From Thalassia testudinum (taxonomy: Eukaryota; Streptophyta; Magnoliopsida; Alismatales; Hydrocharitaceae): a stretch of DNA of 64,000 nucleotides. The notes beneath the pieces were generated by a model. It did no database searches. It saw nothing but the letters and a program-made list of their open reading frames with translations, and was not told the DNA's origin. The position numbers were made by a program, and so were the translations under genes. Of the stretch, positions 47,806 through 59,221 are shown one piece after another. The stretch is from positions 95,768,001 to 95,832,000 of the forward strand of contig JAZHRO010000073.1 in the NCBI GenBank assembly GCA_037157565.1, given 5' to 3'. Each line of letters begins with the position of its first letter. Position 1 is the first letter of the stretch.

Positions 47806-48840
47806 GTTATATATATATATATACACATATATATAATGATATATATACATACATTTATATACATATATGTACATATCTTGCTACATATATCTATATATAC
47901 ATATATTACTACATACATATATACCTATATATATACATATACATCTATATAGTATCATATCCATGCAGATACATATAAATACATACATACATATATATAT
48001 CTATACATATATCTATCTATACATATACTTATATATATATATACATATATATATACACCTATAGATATATACATATATACATACCTATATATTTATAACC
48101 ATATATATATATAGATATATTTACATACATATATATATATATATTTTTTCACATTATTTACCATACGTGGCATCGCAGGAATATCTGCACCAGTTGCTAA
48201 TATTCCCCGATACACACGTACAAAAGGCGTGGTTACATACATCTTCCACCATCCATCCCACACTCCACGCGGCACCTAGTCCTGTCAGTTGCGTCTTTCT
48301 AGACAACAACTGACTCGACACCGTGCTACACTCCATCTCCGCCTCCACCTGCACCCCTTATATACATAATATATACCTATATATATATACTATATTTACT
48401 TTATTTCCACTTCTCTTTCATGCCAATAAAAAGATATAAAATATATATATAAAAGAGGAAAGATAATCTTTGACTTGCAGGTACTCCATCTTGCAAATAG
48501 CAAGACCCATTTTGGAACCCTATTTTGGCTCAAAGCCAAGAACCCAATTTTGAGGGTGTGCCTCAAGGACAAAGATTACTAGAAAAAATCTAAATAAGAA
48601 AAACACCAAAAACACAATAAACGAACGGAAGAGACTCGTTATAGGAAAGACATAGAAACTTAACTTGTAACCCCACTTCCCTGAGTTCGACCTTAGGCCT
48701 AAATGTGAACAAGATAAAATCAAGTAGGCCAGGTTAAAAAAAATTTTGTAAAGAGATGGTTAGGTCTGATTTAGGTTAACCACTATACACACTTCAACGA
48801 TAAAATCATCATATTAACATCCTATTCGGGTCCGACACCA
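46052..48840 (+). repeat. P6 3' LTR, 5' end missing
   Basis: It matches the 5' LTR from about 37712 (AATAAATAAAATGGCCTCG) to the end GGTCCGACACCA and is followed by the duplication GTTAC. The first 133 or so LTR bases were removed with the end of pol. CCACTATAC is at 48780-48788. The 46093-46833 frame differs in phase from that of the other LTR. Confidence 0.9.
47460..48152. repeat. TA-rich microsatellite in P6 3' LTR
   Basis: This is the counterpart of 39120-39715, longer and differently arranged, as expected of replication slippage after insertion. Confidence 0.88.
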
Positions 48841-49862
48841 GTTACCGAGTCCTGCAAACCAGAGGTCAGTTAACGAGGCCGAATATTTCCTAAGCCTTAG
48901 ACCAAGACTTAAGCTTCGCATTTTCCCCAACTTATTGGGGATTATCCAGATCTTAGCAGGTACTTGAATTTTTAAGCCTAGGATCACAGCCTAAGAGACC
49001 TAAAATCAGCGTTCTTACTAATCTCTTCTCTGTTTCATTAGCACTTTTTATCTTTCATTTTCTTTCTTTTGACTTGGTCAAGAACTAAGTTAATTCCTTA
49101 ATCCTTTACTAATGTCTATCTCTTTTTCTTTTCTTTTCAACTTGTGCTCCTTTTTTGACATTTTTAACCCCTCCCCTTTTTCTCCTCAAAATCTGATATG
49201 CCATCAAAATTTTCTCTCCTCTCATTTTTTTGTTTTTTTTCTTAATTTTTTATTTTTTTGGTATTTTTTGGGATATTTGATTATTTTTGTGAGAACCCTT
49301 CTGAACTTTTAATTTTTCTGTATGTTTGCACTTTACCACCCCCCATTGTTAAGTTTTGAAATGTCCTCATTGTAAATGGAGGGTGTGAAATAGTTTTGGG
49401 TTCAGGACTTTAGAGTAGGATTATCGGGTGGGCGAACAGGTCGGGATGACTGTTGCAGACGATTTCAAGCTCTGGCACATGTACCAGAGGTGGGATCGAC
49501 TGTTCTAGAATCGAACTCAGGGTACAATAGACATGAAGTACATAAGAATAATCAAAAGGATCTTAATTTTTGGAATGACGAGTTGCCTCCCATTAGGTGC
49601 TAAATTTAACATCTTCAGCAAAGCGAGAAATGGTCTGGACGAGTGGCCAAGTCAGATGAGTTTTGTAGAATAGCTCCTTGATCAAAAGCCTGGTTGGTCC
49701 AACCAGATGCTTGTTCAAATCAACAGGTTGATGATGCAGGCAAAACCCAATCAATCTAGTGGGTTGATAAATGTAGATCAAGAGATGTGGAACCCACCAT
49801 ACATTGTGGAGTTCAAAAGGGTATGGAAGTGTATAGATAGGGTTTGGCTGAGTCAAATCAGC
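48841..49862 (-). other. P5 interior between P6 and the acidic frame
   Basis: On the element strand this follows the acidic frame: a hydrophobic frame (49856-49593), TGGGAGGCAACTCG (near 49585), an internal purine tract and T/A-rich sequence. No gene is recognised. The 49593-49856 frame may be a remnant of a hydrophobic C-terminal end. Confidence 0.5.
49337..49378 (-). other. P5 internal purine-tract module
   Basis: On the element strand: ACAATGAGGACATTTC, then AACAATGGGGGGTGG. The loop GAGGAC and the G run match P1, P3 and P4; the stem is reduced. The upstream CAGGTRAT box is not found here. Confidence 0.5.
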
Positions 49863-50133
49863 CTAATCAGAGTAGGGATCCTTAAATGAAAAAGAATCAA
49901 TGGTGGATGTCGGAACCCTACAGGAATGATCAGAGAAGGATGGGGAATGATTTGTAGTATGACCAATGTCCAAAACCCAATAAAGATGTGGAGGTGAATC
50001 ATCTACAATTGGCTCATTCTAAGGGGAACCATAATAGAAATTGAGCACGGTTACGGGTTGGGGTTGAAAATAGGTTTGAATAGGTTATGTATTTGTTGAG
50101 GAGATGGCATCAATAGGAATTGTGTATGAGGGC
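49863..50133 (-). pseudogene. P5 acidic frame, C-terminal part beyond P7
   Basis: If one AGGGC copy and P7 are skipped, the frame ending at 59222 reads on here in phase: SYTIPIDAISSTNT, a TAA, PIQTYFQPQPVTVLNFYYG, a TAG, then NEPIVDDSPPHLYWVLDIG to a stop at 49863. The continuous phase shows that P7 landed inside the P5 coding frame. Confidence 0.65.
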
Positions 50134-51624
50134 TGGTCGCGCGTGTTTCCCGTGTTAGAAATCGAGGTTACAAGTAACCTATCGTCGTAGTTGCAAAGCA
50201 TGTCGATTAAATAAAATTTATACCGAAACTCCAAGGGACTCCAGGGTCGAACATAGTGAGGCGACCTTTACGTGAAAACTGCTCTTCCTTTCGTTTCTTT
50301 TTGATATTTTCGGGTTTTGATATTTTTTTGTATTTTTGAAATAAAAGAAATCAAGCAAACGTATCACAAGATTGAGATTTGGAACAAATCTGATATATAT
50401 TACTTCTAATGTCAATTACAAGAAACTATGAAAGCATATAAAGAGAGGGAGGCAAGAGGAAATCTCTCGAATCAGCTGTTCGGTGAGACGACGGCGCCTG
50501 GCGGAAGCTCGGACAAAGGAAGTAAGGAGCAAGACGATGGAGGTGAGATGCTGGAGGACGTCAAGTTGAGGAAAGCTTCAGCGTAGCTCTGGAATGGAGG
50601 TGAGAAGACGGAGTTGATCTGCTACCGGAATGGAGGTGAGAGGACAGCTCCAAGGTGACCTATGAAGGGAGATGGGAAGTTGGAGGAGTATTTGGTGGGG
50701 CAGCGGTTCGCTACATTAATAGGCACCTTGGGAGCTTGAGAACAAGCTCTAATGGAGCGTTGGTAGGCTTGCTAGAGCCTGGGAGTAGGTGGGAGTAGAG
50801 TAGGTAGAGATGGCATGGAAGGGAGGGGGTGTAAGTCCTTTTATAGTGGTGGAGAAGAGGCAAAAATCGATATGGGACCGTTAGTGAAATCCAGACCGTC
50901 GCTGGAAACATCGCTGTAGGTAGCTCATGCCCGCTGGTGCCCACAGCTGGCTTTGCTGGCATGCGATGAATTACCGATGGTTGTAAGCATCGCTGTAAGT
51001 CCAACTCATGCGTCGCTATAGTCTACCTCACGCTACGCTGGCGCCGCTCCTGCATTGCTGTGCACCAACGTGCTGGCACTGCGCGCATGTGCGCCTACGC
51101 GCCCACAAGCGCATCTACGCTGCTACACACATGCGTGCACTGGCGGCCTAGGTTGCGCCACGTGGTGCAGTCTAGGTTGTCCATCTTCTTCTTATTGTAG
51201 GGGCTGCTACAGAGGTCGGATTGAGTCGATTTTCTCACCGTTAGGCTGCGATCGTCGACTCGAATCCATCTGCGTAGTCAGATTTATCATTTGAAGCTCC
51301 AAATTATGTCTCTTAGTCCCTTGGCCATTGATCTTCCTTGAACTGTATATGGTGCTACAGAACTCCGATTGAGGCGATTTTAGAGGCGTTGGACTCCGTT
51401 CATCATCTTGATCAGATCTGTATGGTTGGATCATCAATCCGAGGCTCCAAAATTAATATCCTTCTCTCCTAACCACAAAAAGGACACAATTAACCTAAAT
51501 TATATACAACTACACTAAATGCAGAATGATGCATGCTATGTAATATTTATAACATGAAATGCAAATCTATGCCTAGGAGTATGCATGAATAGACATTTTA
51601 CCCTCGACAAATGTGTTTACATCA
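50134..51624 (-). repeat. P7 3' LTR (1491 bp)
   Basis: It aligns along its length with 57742-59216. The U5 end has TCGTCGTAGTT (50182-50192), a partial match to the tRNA-Asp 5' end on this strand, and the box GGGTCGAACATAGTGAGGCG. Several GGAATGGAGGTGAGA repeats lie at 50540-50650. The TATA box is at 50839. Confidence 0.93.
50839..50846 (-). promoter_or_regulatory. P7 3' LTR TATA box
   Basis: On the element strand it reads CACTATAAAAGGAC. The 5' LTR copy near 58452 is changed to CTTTAAAAGG. Confidence 0.55.
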
Positions 51625-52556
51625 TACCCCCATACCTATCTTTTTCTAGTCCCCAGCAAAATTAAACTATATGCTATGTATAAAAGCAGAATTAGGATTA
51701 GATCGCTTAAGCCTAAGTCATTTATTAATAATAGAAAATTTCAACTAAGATCCTAAACTACGAAAACTCAACAGTACCCAGGTGTCTGCTAGAATGCAGA
51801 CAGCCCAAGTTCTCGCCTTATTTGAGAAGGGAAGAAATATATTTTTTTTATTTTTGTTCTTTTCTAATTTTTTTGTACTTTTGGAGTTTGAGAGTTCTGG
51901 GATAACTTTTTACGGCTACCCGACCGCCCAAGATTCGAAAAGGACTTTAAATACTAAGCATCTTTGCAAAAAAGCGATAGACTCACAAAATGGCCATTAA
52001 GACAGACTTCAGGTTTCTACGACCCTAGGTGACCTTGCCTAAAGGTTTATCTTTACGATCAGTAGCTTTCTCCCTACTTCTTTTATTTATGGGGTCAACA
52101 CAAGGGCTAACCCAGTGTATATCTCCTCGATTTATTCTACTTCCCCACTTCTTCCCTAAGTGTTTTGGGAATTATTGTGCATTTATTTTTTTGTGAGCTG
52201 GGTTCTAGACAACTGGCCGATGAGCTGTTACCATCAACAACTTGCCAGCCATACTCGTGCGGTGAAGTGTGGTTTTATTTTTTTTTTTATTTTCTCCTTT
52301 TTCTTTTTTTTTTTTTGAGTGTTTCTTTTTTTTTCTAAGTAGGTGGCTTCTCTGATATAAGATTTACCTAAAGGCAGTACAACGAAAATGGTCTTGTGGA
52401 TGGGCTCTGGACAACCGGCCAATGAGCTGTTACGAAGAACAACTTGCCAACCATACCATCCAAGTCAGTCCATTAGCTACCCAATTTTCGTAAAAACTAT
52501 CGGAAAGTAAGTCAGTGCAAAAAAATGTTTGCAAATGCTTAGGATTAAAGTCCCCC
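51625..52556 (-). other. P7 3' interior: polypurine tract and paired repeat
   Basis: TACCCCCATACC at the LTR edge is the polypurine tract in reverse. The CTAG-type hairpin is decayed here. The two repeats shared with P2 lie at 52200-52256 and 52402-52458, around a T-rich tract. It ends at CCCCC, the P8 target. No gene is seen. Confidence 0.7.
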
Positions 52557-54279
52557 TGACTCATCGATCTTTCGCTTTAAAGTCGTTTGTAGTTTAATGT
52601 GGTGGAAAAATCGACTAATCAATATTTAACAAGAAATAATCACTCACAGAGGAGCGGGTCATATCCACAGGGAGGCAATGACGTATTACAATTCACACCA
52701 ATTAAAAACGTTCGTTCGTAGTTAGTTTGGACAAGAATCAAGCCAAGATTGCCTTTAGATCAAGGTTTAAGCAAGAAACAATGTTGAAATGGCAACTATG
52801 AGAAACTAGAGGATACTTTCCACAATGCAGAATCAATAAAATATGATTAAAAAGTGGCAATGGCAGAAAATGTAATTTCTAATTGATGGTTTACTGTAGC
52901 AAAACAGGGAAATTTTTCCCCTTTGTCTTGCACGACGAGGAGCGGATGGCCGAGCGCGGGAAGCTCGGAGGAGGTCCCTTGGACCAAGAGCTTCGAATCG
53001 GTGGTGGTGGCAAGTCGCGCGGCGGTCGGAGGTGGCCGGACGAGCTCCGGCGGAGGTGCTGCAGCCGGTGAGCTTGCGCGGCTGTTGGCGTGAGATCTGC
53101 TCGTGCGCTGCTGCTGACGGCTCTGTAGGCGCGGGAGGACGGGTCTGCAGGCGGTTGAGCGAGTGTGGCTGCAGCTGGCGGGGGTGCGCAGGTTGCAGCA
53201 AGCATAGGCGGAGGGTGCTGCTGGCGGTTCTGCAGGCGCGAGGGTGAATGGTGTGGACTGCAGGCACTGTTCGAGGGTGCAGGCGCGTGGGTGAAGGGCT
53301 CTGCAGGTGCGGGTGAATGGCGCTTGCAAGCGGCAGGCACGGGCGGAGGTGTGCTCGGTTGTGCGGGTCTGCAGGCGCGGTTGGAGGAGGGCGCTGCAGC
53401 CGGTGAGTGTGTGGAGATGGTGTGAGCTGCAGGCATGGGCGCAAACGGATGAAGGTGCAGGCGCGGGGGTGGTGGTGCGGGCGTGAACGGTGAGGTGGGC
53501 GGATGTGGTTGTGCGGGTGCGGGTGGACTTCAGACGAGTACGCAGGCGGGTGATCGCAGGTGAGCGGGTAGCTTCAGACGTCCGGGAAATTTCCCGGATG
53601 TCTTAAGTGAATGAGAAGGTGATTGCAGTGACGGTGGTTGCGGCGGTGGTGGTTGGTGACGACGGCGAGGGAGATGCATGCTAAGGTGCTCACGGTAATG
53701 CAGGCGAGCTCCGGATGGCAGTGTGGCCTGTCACACCACACGCCCACGGTGGTGGAGACTCGCCGCCACGGTAGAGGCTGGTAGTATGGAGTGGAAGAGA
53801 GAAGTTCTCTCTGCACAGTGGTGGGTCGGTGGTGGAGGCCTGCCTCGCTCAGCATCCTCTCTACTCCTTTTGTAGCGGCTTGCACAAATTTGAATGGAGA
53901 GGCGTGAGCAGATCCACCTTCTCCGCCGATCCATGAATGCGCTTTTAGTGACGCCAGAGGCATTGCAGCGGCAGTCGAGCCGTTGCTGAGAAGAAGAAGA
54001 ATAAAGGATATTATTAAAATATTATGGTTATTTATATACAAACCCTCAAGTTTTATGTTAACTAAAACAATGTACTTAATTAGTTAACTAATTAGATGAA
54101 TGGCATTCTAAGCTAATTCTAAATGCACTTAAAATATGAATGCAATGTATGGATTATGTAATTAAATTTAAAATATGAATTAATCTATTTATATCCTAAT
54201 TTATGCTAAATAAATGTTAGAATTATCCTAATGTTTAGGCATTTAAATACTTAAATAGCCCACAACTATGGGCTAATCA
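52557..54279 (-). repeat. P8: solo LTR of the P4 family
   Basis: A single LTR, TGACTCATCG to GGGCTAATCA (plus strand), is flanked by CCCCC at 52552-52556 and 54280-54284. No interior is present, so it is the product of recombination between two LTRs of one insertion. Its GC-rich middle lacks the clear 106-base units of P4. GTCGTTTGTAG is at 52582. Minus frames such as 52833-53444 are artefacts. Confidence 0.93.
53576..53603. other. 28-bp AGACGTC palindrome in P8
   Basis: AGACGTCCGGGAAA joined to TTTCCCGGATGTCT forms a palindrome with one mismatch; the inner 16 bases are perfect. Confidence 0.8.
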
Positions 54280-54284
54280 CCCCC

Positions 54285-54611
54285 AAATCAGAGGGAGGGT
54301 TGATAAGTCGCATATTTATCATCCCAAATTATTTACCAAATTAAAATAAATTTTAATTAGCGAGGACTCGAGACAAAAGCCACATTCGAGTGGACACCCG
54401 AGCTAATTAAGCCCAAAGACCTGAAGAGTTTAAGTGTTTAGGTCCTCTCGTATCAATTCCTAAAGTTAATAACTTTCAAATGCCTAAGTTCTCTTTCCCT
54501 AATTTCTTTCCTTTTTTTAATTTTCTTTTTTAATTTTCAATTTTTTTTTAATTTTATAAGAAAGCAAAAGAAATTCTACGGAGTTAAAATAATGATTTCA
54601 GGAATTGATTA
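54285..54611 (-). other. P7 interior after P8
   Basis: AT-rich, non-coding sequence with a T-rich tract at 54510-54560. Nothing else is seen. Confidence 0.5.
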
Positions 54612-54696
54612 TCCACCCTGCCATGCCTAAAGGATGCAATGTCCGCATTATAAAAATAAAGACATGAAAAGGGCAGAGTAAACAGAACATCACCTG
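54612..54696 (-). other. P7 internal purine-tract module
   Basis: On the element strand: CAGGTGAT (54696-54689), a T-rich stretch, AATGCGGACATTGCAT, then TTTAGGCATGGCAGGG. The G run is interrupted and the stem is weakened. Confidence 0.5.
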
Positions 54697-55088
54697 AGTG
54701 TCGTGCAAATCCGGTCAGCTCTACAGAGAAAAGAGTGTATACACATGTGCTAAGTTTAATGCCTTCAGCTAGGCATAACATACATACAAAGAAGAAATTG
54801 AGAATTCACAAGTGCAGGTCAGAATCAAAATAAAAAGGTTGATCCTGAAACCTGTCTACAGAAGATGTCCACAGACGTGGACAAGATTATGGTGCAAACC
54901 CATGCCCCAAGGTCAAGTGGTTCTTAGGTACTAGATGAAAATCTCCCAGAACTGAAGGTTGTTGCGTTTGCAGGGCTGGGCCTGTGGTTTAGTGCTATAC
55001 AACCCAAGGCTAAAGTGTCAGACAACGGGTAAAAATGGTTCAATATGTGCGGTTGTCCACTTAACATCTAGCTCAGAAAAATAATCAG
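54697..55088 (-). other. P7 segment after acidic frame
   Basis: Short broken frames in this stretch, some hydrophobic, may be the decayed C-terminal end of the acidic protein. No motif supports a gene. Confidence 0.35.
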
Positions 55089-56525
55089 TTATTCGAGCTT
55101 GGGTTGCACATGAAAGATATCGTAAGGGTCCTGGTAGAAAGTAGGTGGTTTTAGGTCAATAGGTACCCTTAGATCCAAAATCAAACTTCCCTCAGAATTA
55201 GCCTCCCAAATCTTTATTTCAACAATTCTATCCTCCAACATCAAGGGCTCAGGCTTTGGGACCTCTAGCATATTATTCATCCCATATGATTCTCCCAAGT
55301 CTAGAAATCGTGGCTGAATCAAGACTGACTTGGGCACAAAGATCTCAAAAGTAAACTCTTTGGGGTGGAGATGAGGATTGGGGTCACTGATTGAATCATC
55401 AAGATTCAGATCCTCCAAGTTAACCCCAACCGAATCCAAATCTTCAATAATTGGGCTATCAACTAGTTTGTCAGATTCCTCAAGCCCATTTGTCTCACTA
55501 AAATCCTCTTCCTTAAGTTCAGGTGAGACTTCACCAAAAGATTCTTCACACTCAGAGTCAAAGAATCCATGATCCTCATTTATATATGTCTGAAAAACAT
55601 ATGTCATTTCATGGTCTGTGGAGGCATATTTTTTCTCACGCCCTAGCTCGGGGATCTCGGGTGAATCAATCGGTTCATCATCAAATGGTTGCTCTAGCCC
55701 ATCCTGGTCATCCCCAGACTCAAAAAATGTATCCCCCCTGATAGGCACCTGAGTGGGTTCAGACATTGGCTCTCCTAAAGGAGGTTCATCTTGAGAATCA
55801 TCCCAAGATTTGACTAGTGCAACCAACAATTTCATCCTCAACCTTGACAATTTCCCAAGAAGAAACTCACCCAAGTCCCTATCCCTAACACTTTGGAGCA
55901 AATCCAATAGAGAACTATTAAGTTCATCAATCATTTTGATCATAGGCTCTAGTGCTTTAGTGCATGGCATTGGTTGAGCTTCTAAAGATTGTATAGTGTT
56001 CCTCAAATTAGCCAACACCCTATCCTGGATCTGGTTCACCTGAACCGACTGGTTCGGTTCGGGTTAGGGTGGGTTCAAGTTAAATCTAGGGGAGTCAAGA
56101 TGTCAAGGTTCTCGGGTCCCTCCTTGAAAGTAGGTCATTCTAGGTTGTTCAAAGGATGGTGGCAACCTATATTCAGTGGAATACTGGGGAGGGTAGGTGT
56201 TATAATCATGATATCCTTCCTTATTGTAAATTGGGTTGGTTTGCTCATCAAAGGATGGAGATCTATAATCATTGTAGCTCTGGGAAGGATAATAATCATA
56301 GTCTTGTTGTCTAGGGTTAGGCCTTGGACACTGAGGTCCGAATTCATATCCCCAATCAAAATCATCCCGGCTAGTGGATGGGTAATTACAAGTCAAGTCG
56401 GGATAGTAATCATCTTGGGGATAAGTGGTGGTAGGAGGATAGGATGTGAAATGTGTGTAGGATGTGGAAGGGTACATGGTGAAGTAAGGAGGGAAATCAG
56501 AAGAGAAAGGAGCCCTGCAATACAA
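55089..56525 (-). pseudogene. P7 acidic reading frame (broken)
   Basis: I do not recognise this protein. Two open pieces (56525-56103 and 56039-55089) lie in one frame, parted by a TGA at 56103-56105 and a TAA near 56064. The first is very rich in Tyr, Pro and Asp (MYPSTSYTHF, TTTYPQDDYYPDL, DYDYYPSQSYNDYRS). Then comes a helical Leu-rich part (MIKMIDELNSSLLDLLQSVR). The last 200 residues are acidic (DLDSVGVNLEDLNLDDSISD). EPPLGEPMSEPTQ resembles PIVGEPMLEPTSS of P1. The order matches P4. No ATG is seen at the extreme start, so the beginning may be lost or spliced. Confidence 0.62.
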
Positions 56526-57721
56526 AAATACAAGCCTGTCCTTAGTTTGGGTAGCCTAAAGGTCTATAGACTCTCAGAATCCATCCTAAGATTATAGAGG
56601 ATTTACTCTACTTTTGTATATGCAATCCAACCAGTTAGAAGGAGGGACTGGAGAGAAGGTTCTTCATTTGGCTTGTGCCTCTGGTTCCTAGTGTACCCCC
56701 CAGCCGTGGTCGTTTGACGCTACTCCCCTAGCTAGACATCAGATTGACTAATATAAGTAGGTTAATCGTGAACAATCTCAATCTGGATCCCGACGAGCGA
56801 ACCAGTCCTTAGGGCCAACGTCTAATCAATTTTAGTTAGGCTTGGGAAAATGGTGCTTCAAGAATGTGATGCACTCTTTAGATGGGTTGTGCCCTTAATG
56901 ATAAGTTAAAATGTGTGTGTGTGCTCAACCAGGGTTTGCAAATAAGGTTATTTGATGATGTGTCTTTTAGAGTTCAACCATGTTTAGTAGCTTTTAGGGT
57001 TTAATCTTAGGTATATTCAATCAAGTTTAGGAAAACACTCCAAGTTTTGCAAGCACTGGTGATGATATATTCCTTTAGAAATCAAAGAAAAAAATGTGGA
57101 GTGCCTGGTTTAACCCTAAGAATCAACCCTAAGTGGCAAGCTACTTGATGAATCACTTTTATCTTAAGTGGTATGGCCCAAACAGTTCAATCAATTGGCC
57201 TATTGCACAACTTAGTTAAGGAGCACAGAAATTGTTGACCTATTCAGATTTCTACTCACTTATTTGTGTGTTGAATTAAGTGTACCGGGTCCACAGGTCA
57301 GATCCCAGTTAAGTGGTAGGATCGATGTGATTATGCGCCTTCGGGTGAGAAGTTGTAGGTGTTAAGTGTGTAGCTTTCAGAAAATCCCACAATCAGATAA
57401 CACTTCTTCTTTTCAATTTTTTTTTATTTATGTGGATGGCGAGGTGAGTGGAGGTGGCAAACAAACAATTAAATCTATCCTAGGGTTTATAAAAAGCACC
57501 TAAGTTGATTTGGGTTTGAGTAATTCAATTATGGAATGAAAACTAAGGTGGCGGTGGTGTGGGGGACACTTGCAAAACACTCTACCCGCACTTTACTCCA
57601 GTCTACCACACTTGGATCTCCATGCTAGGGTACCTGCAAGACAGTAGATCAAAGAGAAGTAGGGTTAGTGCTATGTAAATGTAAATAAGTGCAATAAACA
57701 ATAAAGTAAATTCCGTTGCCT
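56526..57721 (-). other. P7 untranslated leader
   Basis: About 1.2 kb without a gene lies between the PBS and the reading frame. TTTTTGTATTGCAG just before the frame (element strand, near 56520) resembles a splice acceptor. Confidence 0.55.
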
Positions 57722-57738
57722 CCCCGGCAATGGTGCCA
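57722..57738 (-). other. P7 primer-binding site
   Basis: On the element strand it reads TGGCACCATTGCCGGGG, a tRNA-Asp complement with two mismatches, three bases from the LTR. Confidence 0.82.
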
Positions 57739-57741
57739 AAG

Positions 57742-59216
57742 TGGTCGGGTGTGTTTTGCATGTTAGAAATCGAGGTTACAAGTAGCCTATCATCGTAGTT
57801 GCAAAAAACGTCGATCAAATAAAATTTATACTGAAACTCCAAGGGAATCTCGGGTCGAACATAGGGAGGTGATGTTTACTTTACATGAAAATTGCGCTTT
57901 ATTTCATTTCTTTTTGGTATTTCCGGGTTTTGATATTTTTTTGCATTTTTGAAATAAAAGAAATCAAGCAAATGTATCACAAGATAGAGATCTGGAACAA
58001 ATCTGATATATATTAATTCTAATGTCAATTACAAGAAACTATTAAAGCATATAAAGAGAGGGAGGTGAGAGGAAATCTATCGAATCGGTTGTTCGGCGAG
58101 ATGACGGCACCTGGCGGAAGCTCAGACGAAGGAGGTGAGGAGCGAGATGATGGAGGTGAGATGCTGGAGGATGTCTGGTTGAGGAAAGCTTCGGCGTAGC
58201 TCCGGAATGGAGGTGAGAAGACAGAGTTGATCTGCTACTAGAATGGAGGTGAGAGGACAACTCCAAGGTGACCTATGAAGGGAGATGGGAAGTTGGACGA
58301 GTATTTGGTGGGGCAGAGGTTCGCTACACTATTAGGCAGCTTGGGAGCTTGAGAACAAGCTCTAATGGAGCGTTGGTAGGCTTGCTAGAGCTTGGGAGTA
58401 GGTGGGAGTAGAGTAGGTAGAGATGGCATGGAAGGGAGGGGGTGTAGGTCCTTTTAAAGTGGTGGAGAAGAGGCAAAAATCGGTATGGGACCATTAGTGA
58501 CATCGAGACCATCGCTGGAAACTTCGTTGTAGGCAGCTCATGCCTGCTGGAGCCCACAGCTGGCTTTGCTGGCATGCGATGAATTACCAACGATTGTAAG
58601 CATCGCTGTAGTCCACCTCATGCTGCGCTGGCGCCGATCCTGCCTTACTGCTCACGCACGCGTGTCGACATGTTGGTGCTGGGCACCTGCGTGCGCACCC
58701 ACGCTACTACCCGCGTGCTGTGCTGCGTGCATGCGCTGGCGGCCTAGGCTGTGCACGTGGCGCAGTCCGAGCCGTCCATCTTCTTGTTCTAGGGGCTGCT
58801 ACAGAGGTCGAATTGAGTCGATTTTCATAACGTTAGGCTACGATCGTCGACCCGAATCCATTCGTGCAATCGGATTTATCATTTAAAGCTCCAAATTATG
58901 TCTCCTAGTCCCTTGGCCATTGATCTTCCTCGGATTGCATATGGTGCTACAGAACTCCGATTGAGGCGATTTCAGAGGTGTTGGACTCTGATTGTTGTCT
59001 TGATTAGATCCGTACGGTCGGATTGTCAATCCGAGGCTCCAAAATAAATATCCTTCTCTCCAAACCACAAAAAGGATGCAATTAACGTAAATTATATGCA
59101 ACTACTCTAAATGGAGAATGATGCATGCTATACAATATTTATAACATGAAATGCAAATCTAAGCCTAGGAATATGCATGAATAGGCATTTTACCCTCAAG
59201 AAATGTGTTTATATCA
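57742..59216 (-). repeat. P7 5' LTR (1475 bp)
   Basis: It is the partner of 50134-51624, ending ATATCA, followed by AGGGC. The T-arm-like box is GGGTCGAACATAGGGAGG near 57852. Confidence 0.93.
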
Positions 59217-59221
59217 AGGGC

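Larger units (their letters stand above)
37579..48840 (+). mobile_element. P6: Athila-like Ty3/gypsy element with deleted 3' half
   Basis: GTTAC flanks the element (37574-37578 and 48841-48845). The P5 sequence reads on across it: GGTGCTTAGGTTAC plus CGAGTCCTGCAAACCAGAG matches P4 near 24508. It has a full 5' LTR, PBS, leader, gag, protease and RT, and then the RT runs straight into the LTR. RNase H, integrase, the 3' region and about 133 bases of LTR are missing. Confidence 0.92.
50134..59216 (-). mobile_element. P7: non-autonomous LTR element, minus strand, carrying P8
   Basis: LTRs at 50134-51624 and 57742-59216 begin TGAT and end CGACCA on the element strand. AGGGC flanks both sides (50129-50133 and 59217-59221). 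It has a PBS, leader, acidic frame, internal purine tract and 3' polypurine tract, but no gag-pol. It is of the P2 family by LTR and 3' interior. Confidence 0.95.

Noticed and set aside
49593..49856. Hydrophobic minus frame in P5 as a separate gene
   Set aside because: No start context or family motif; better seen as a remnant of the end of the P5 frame.
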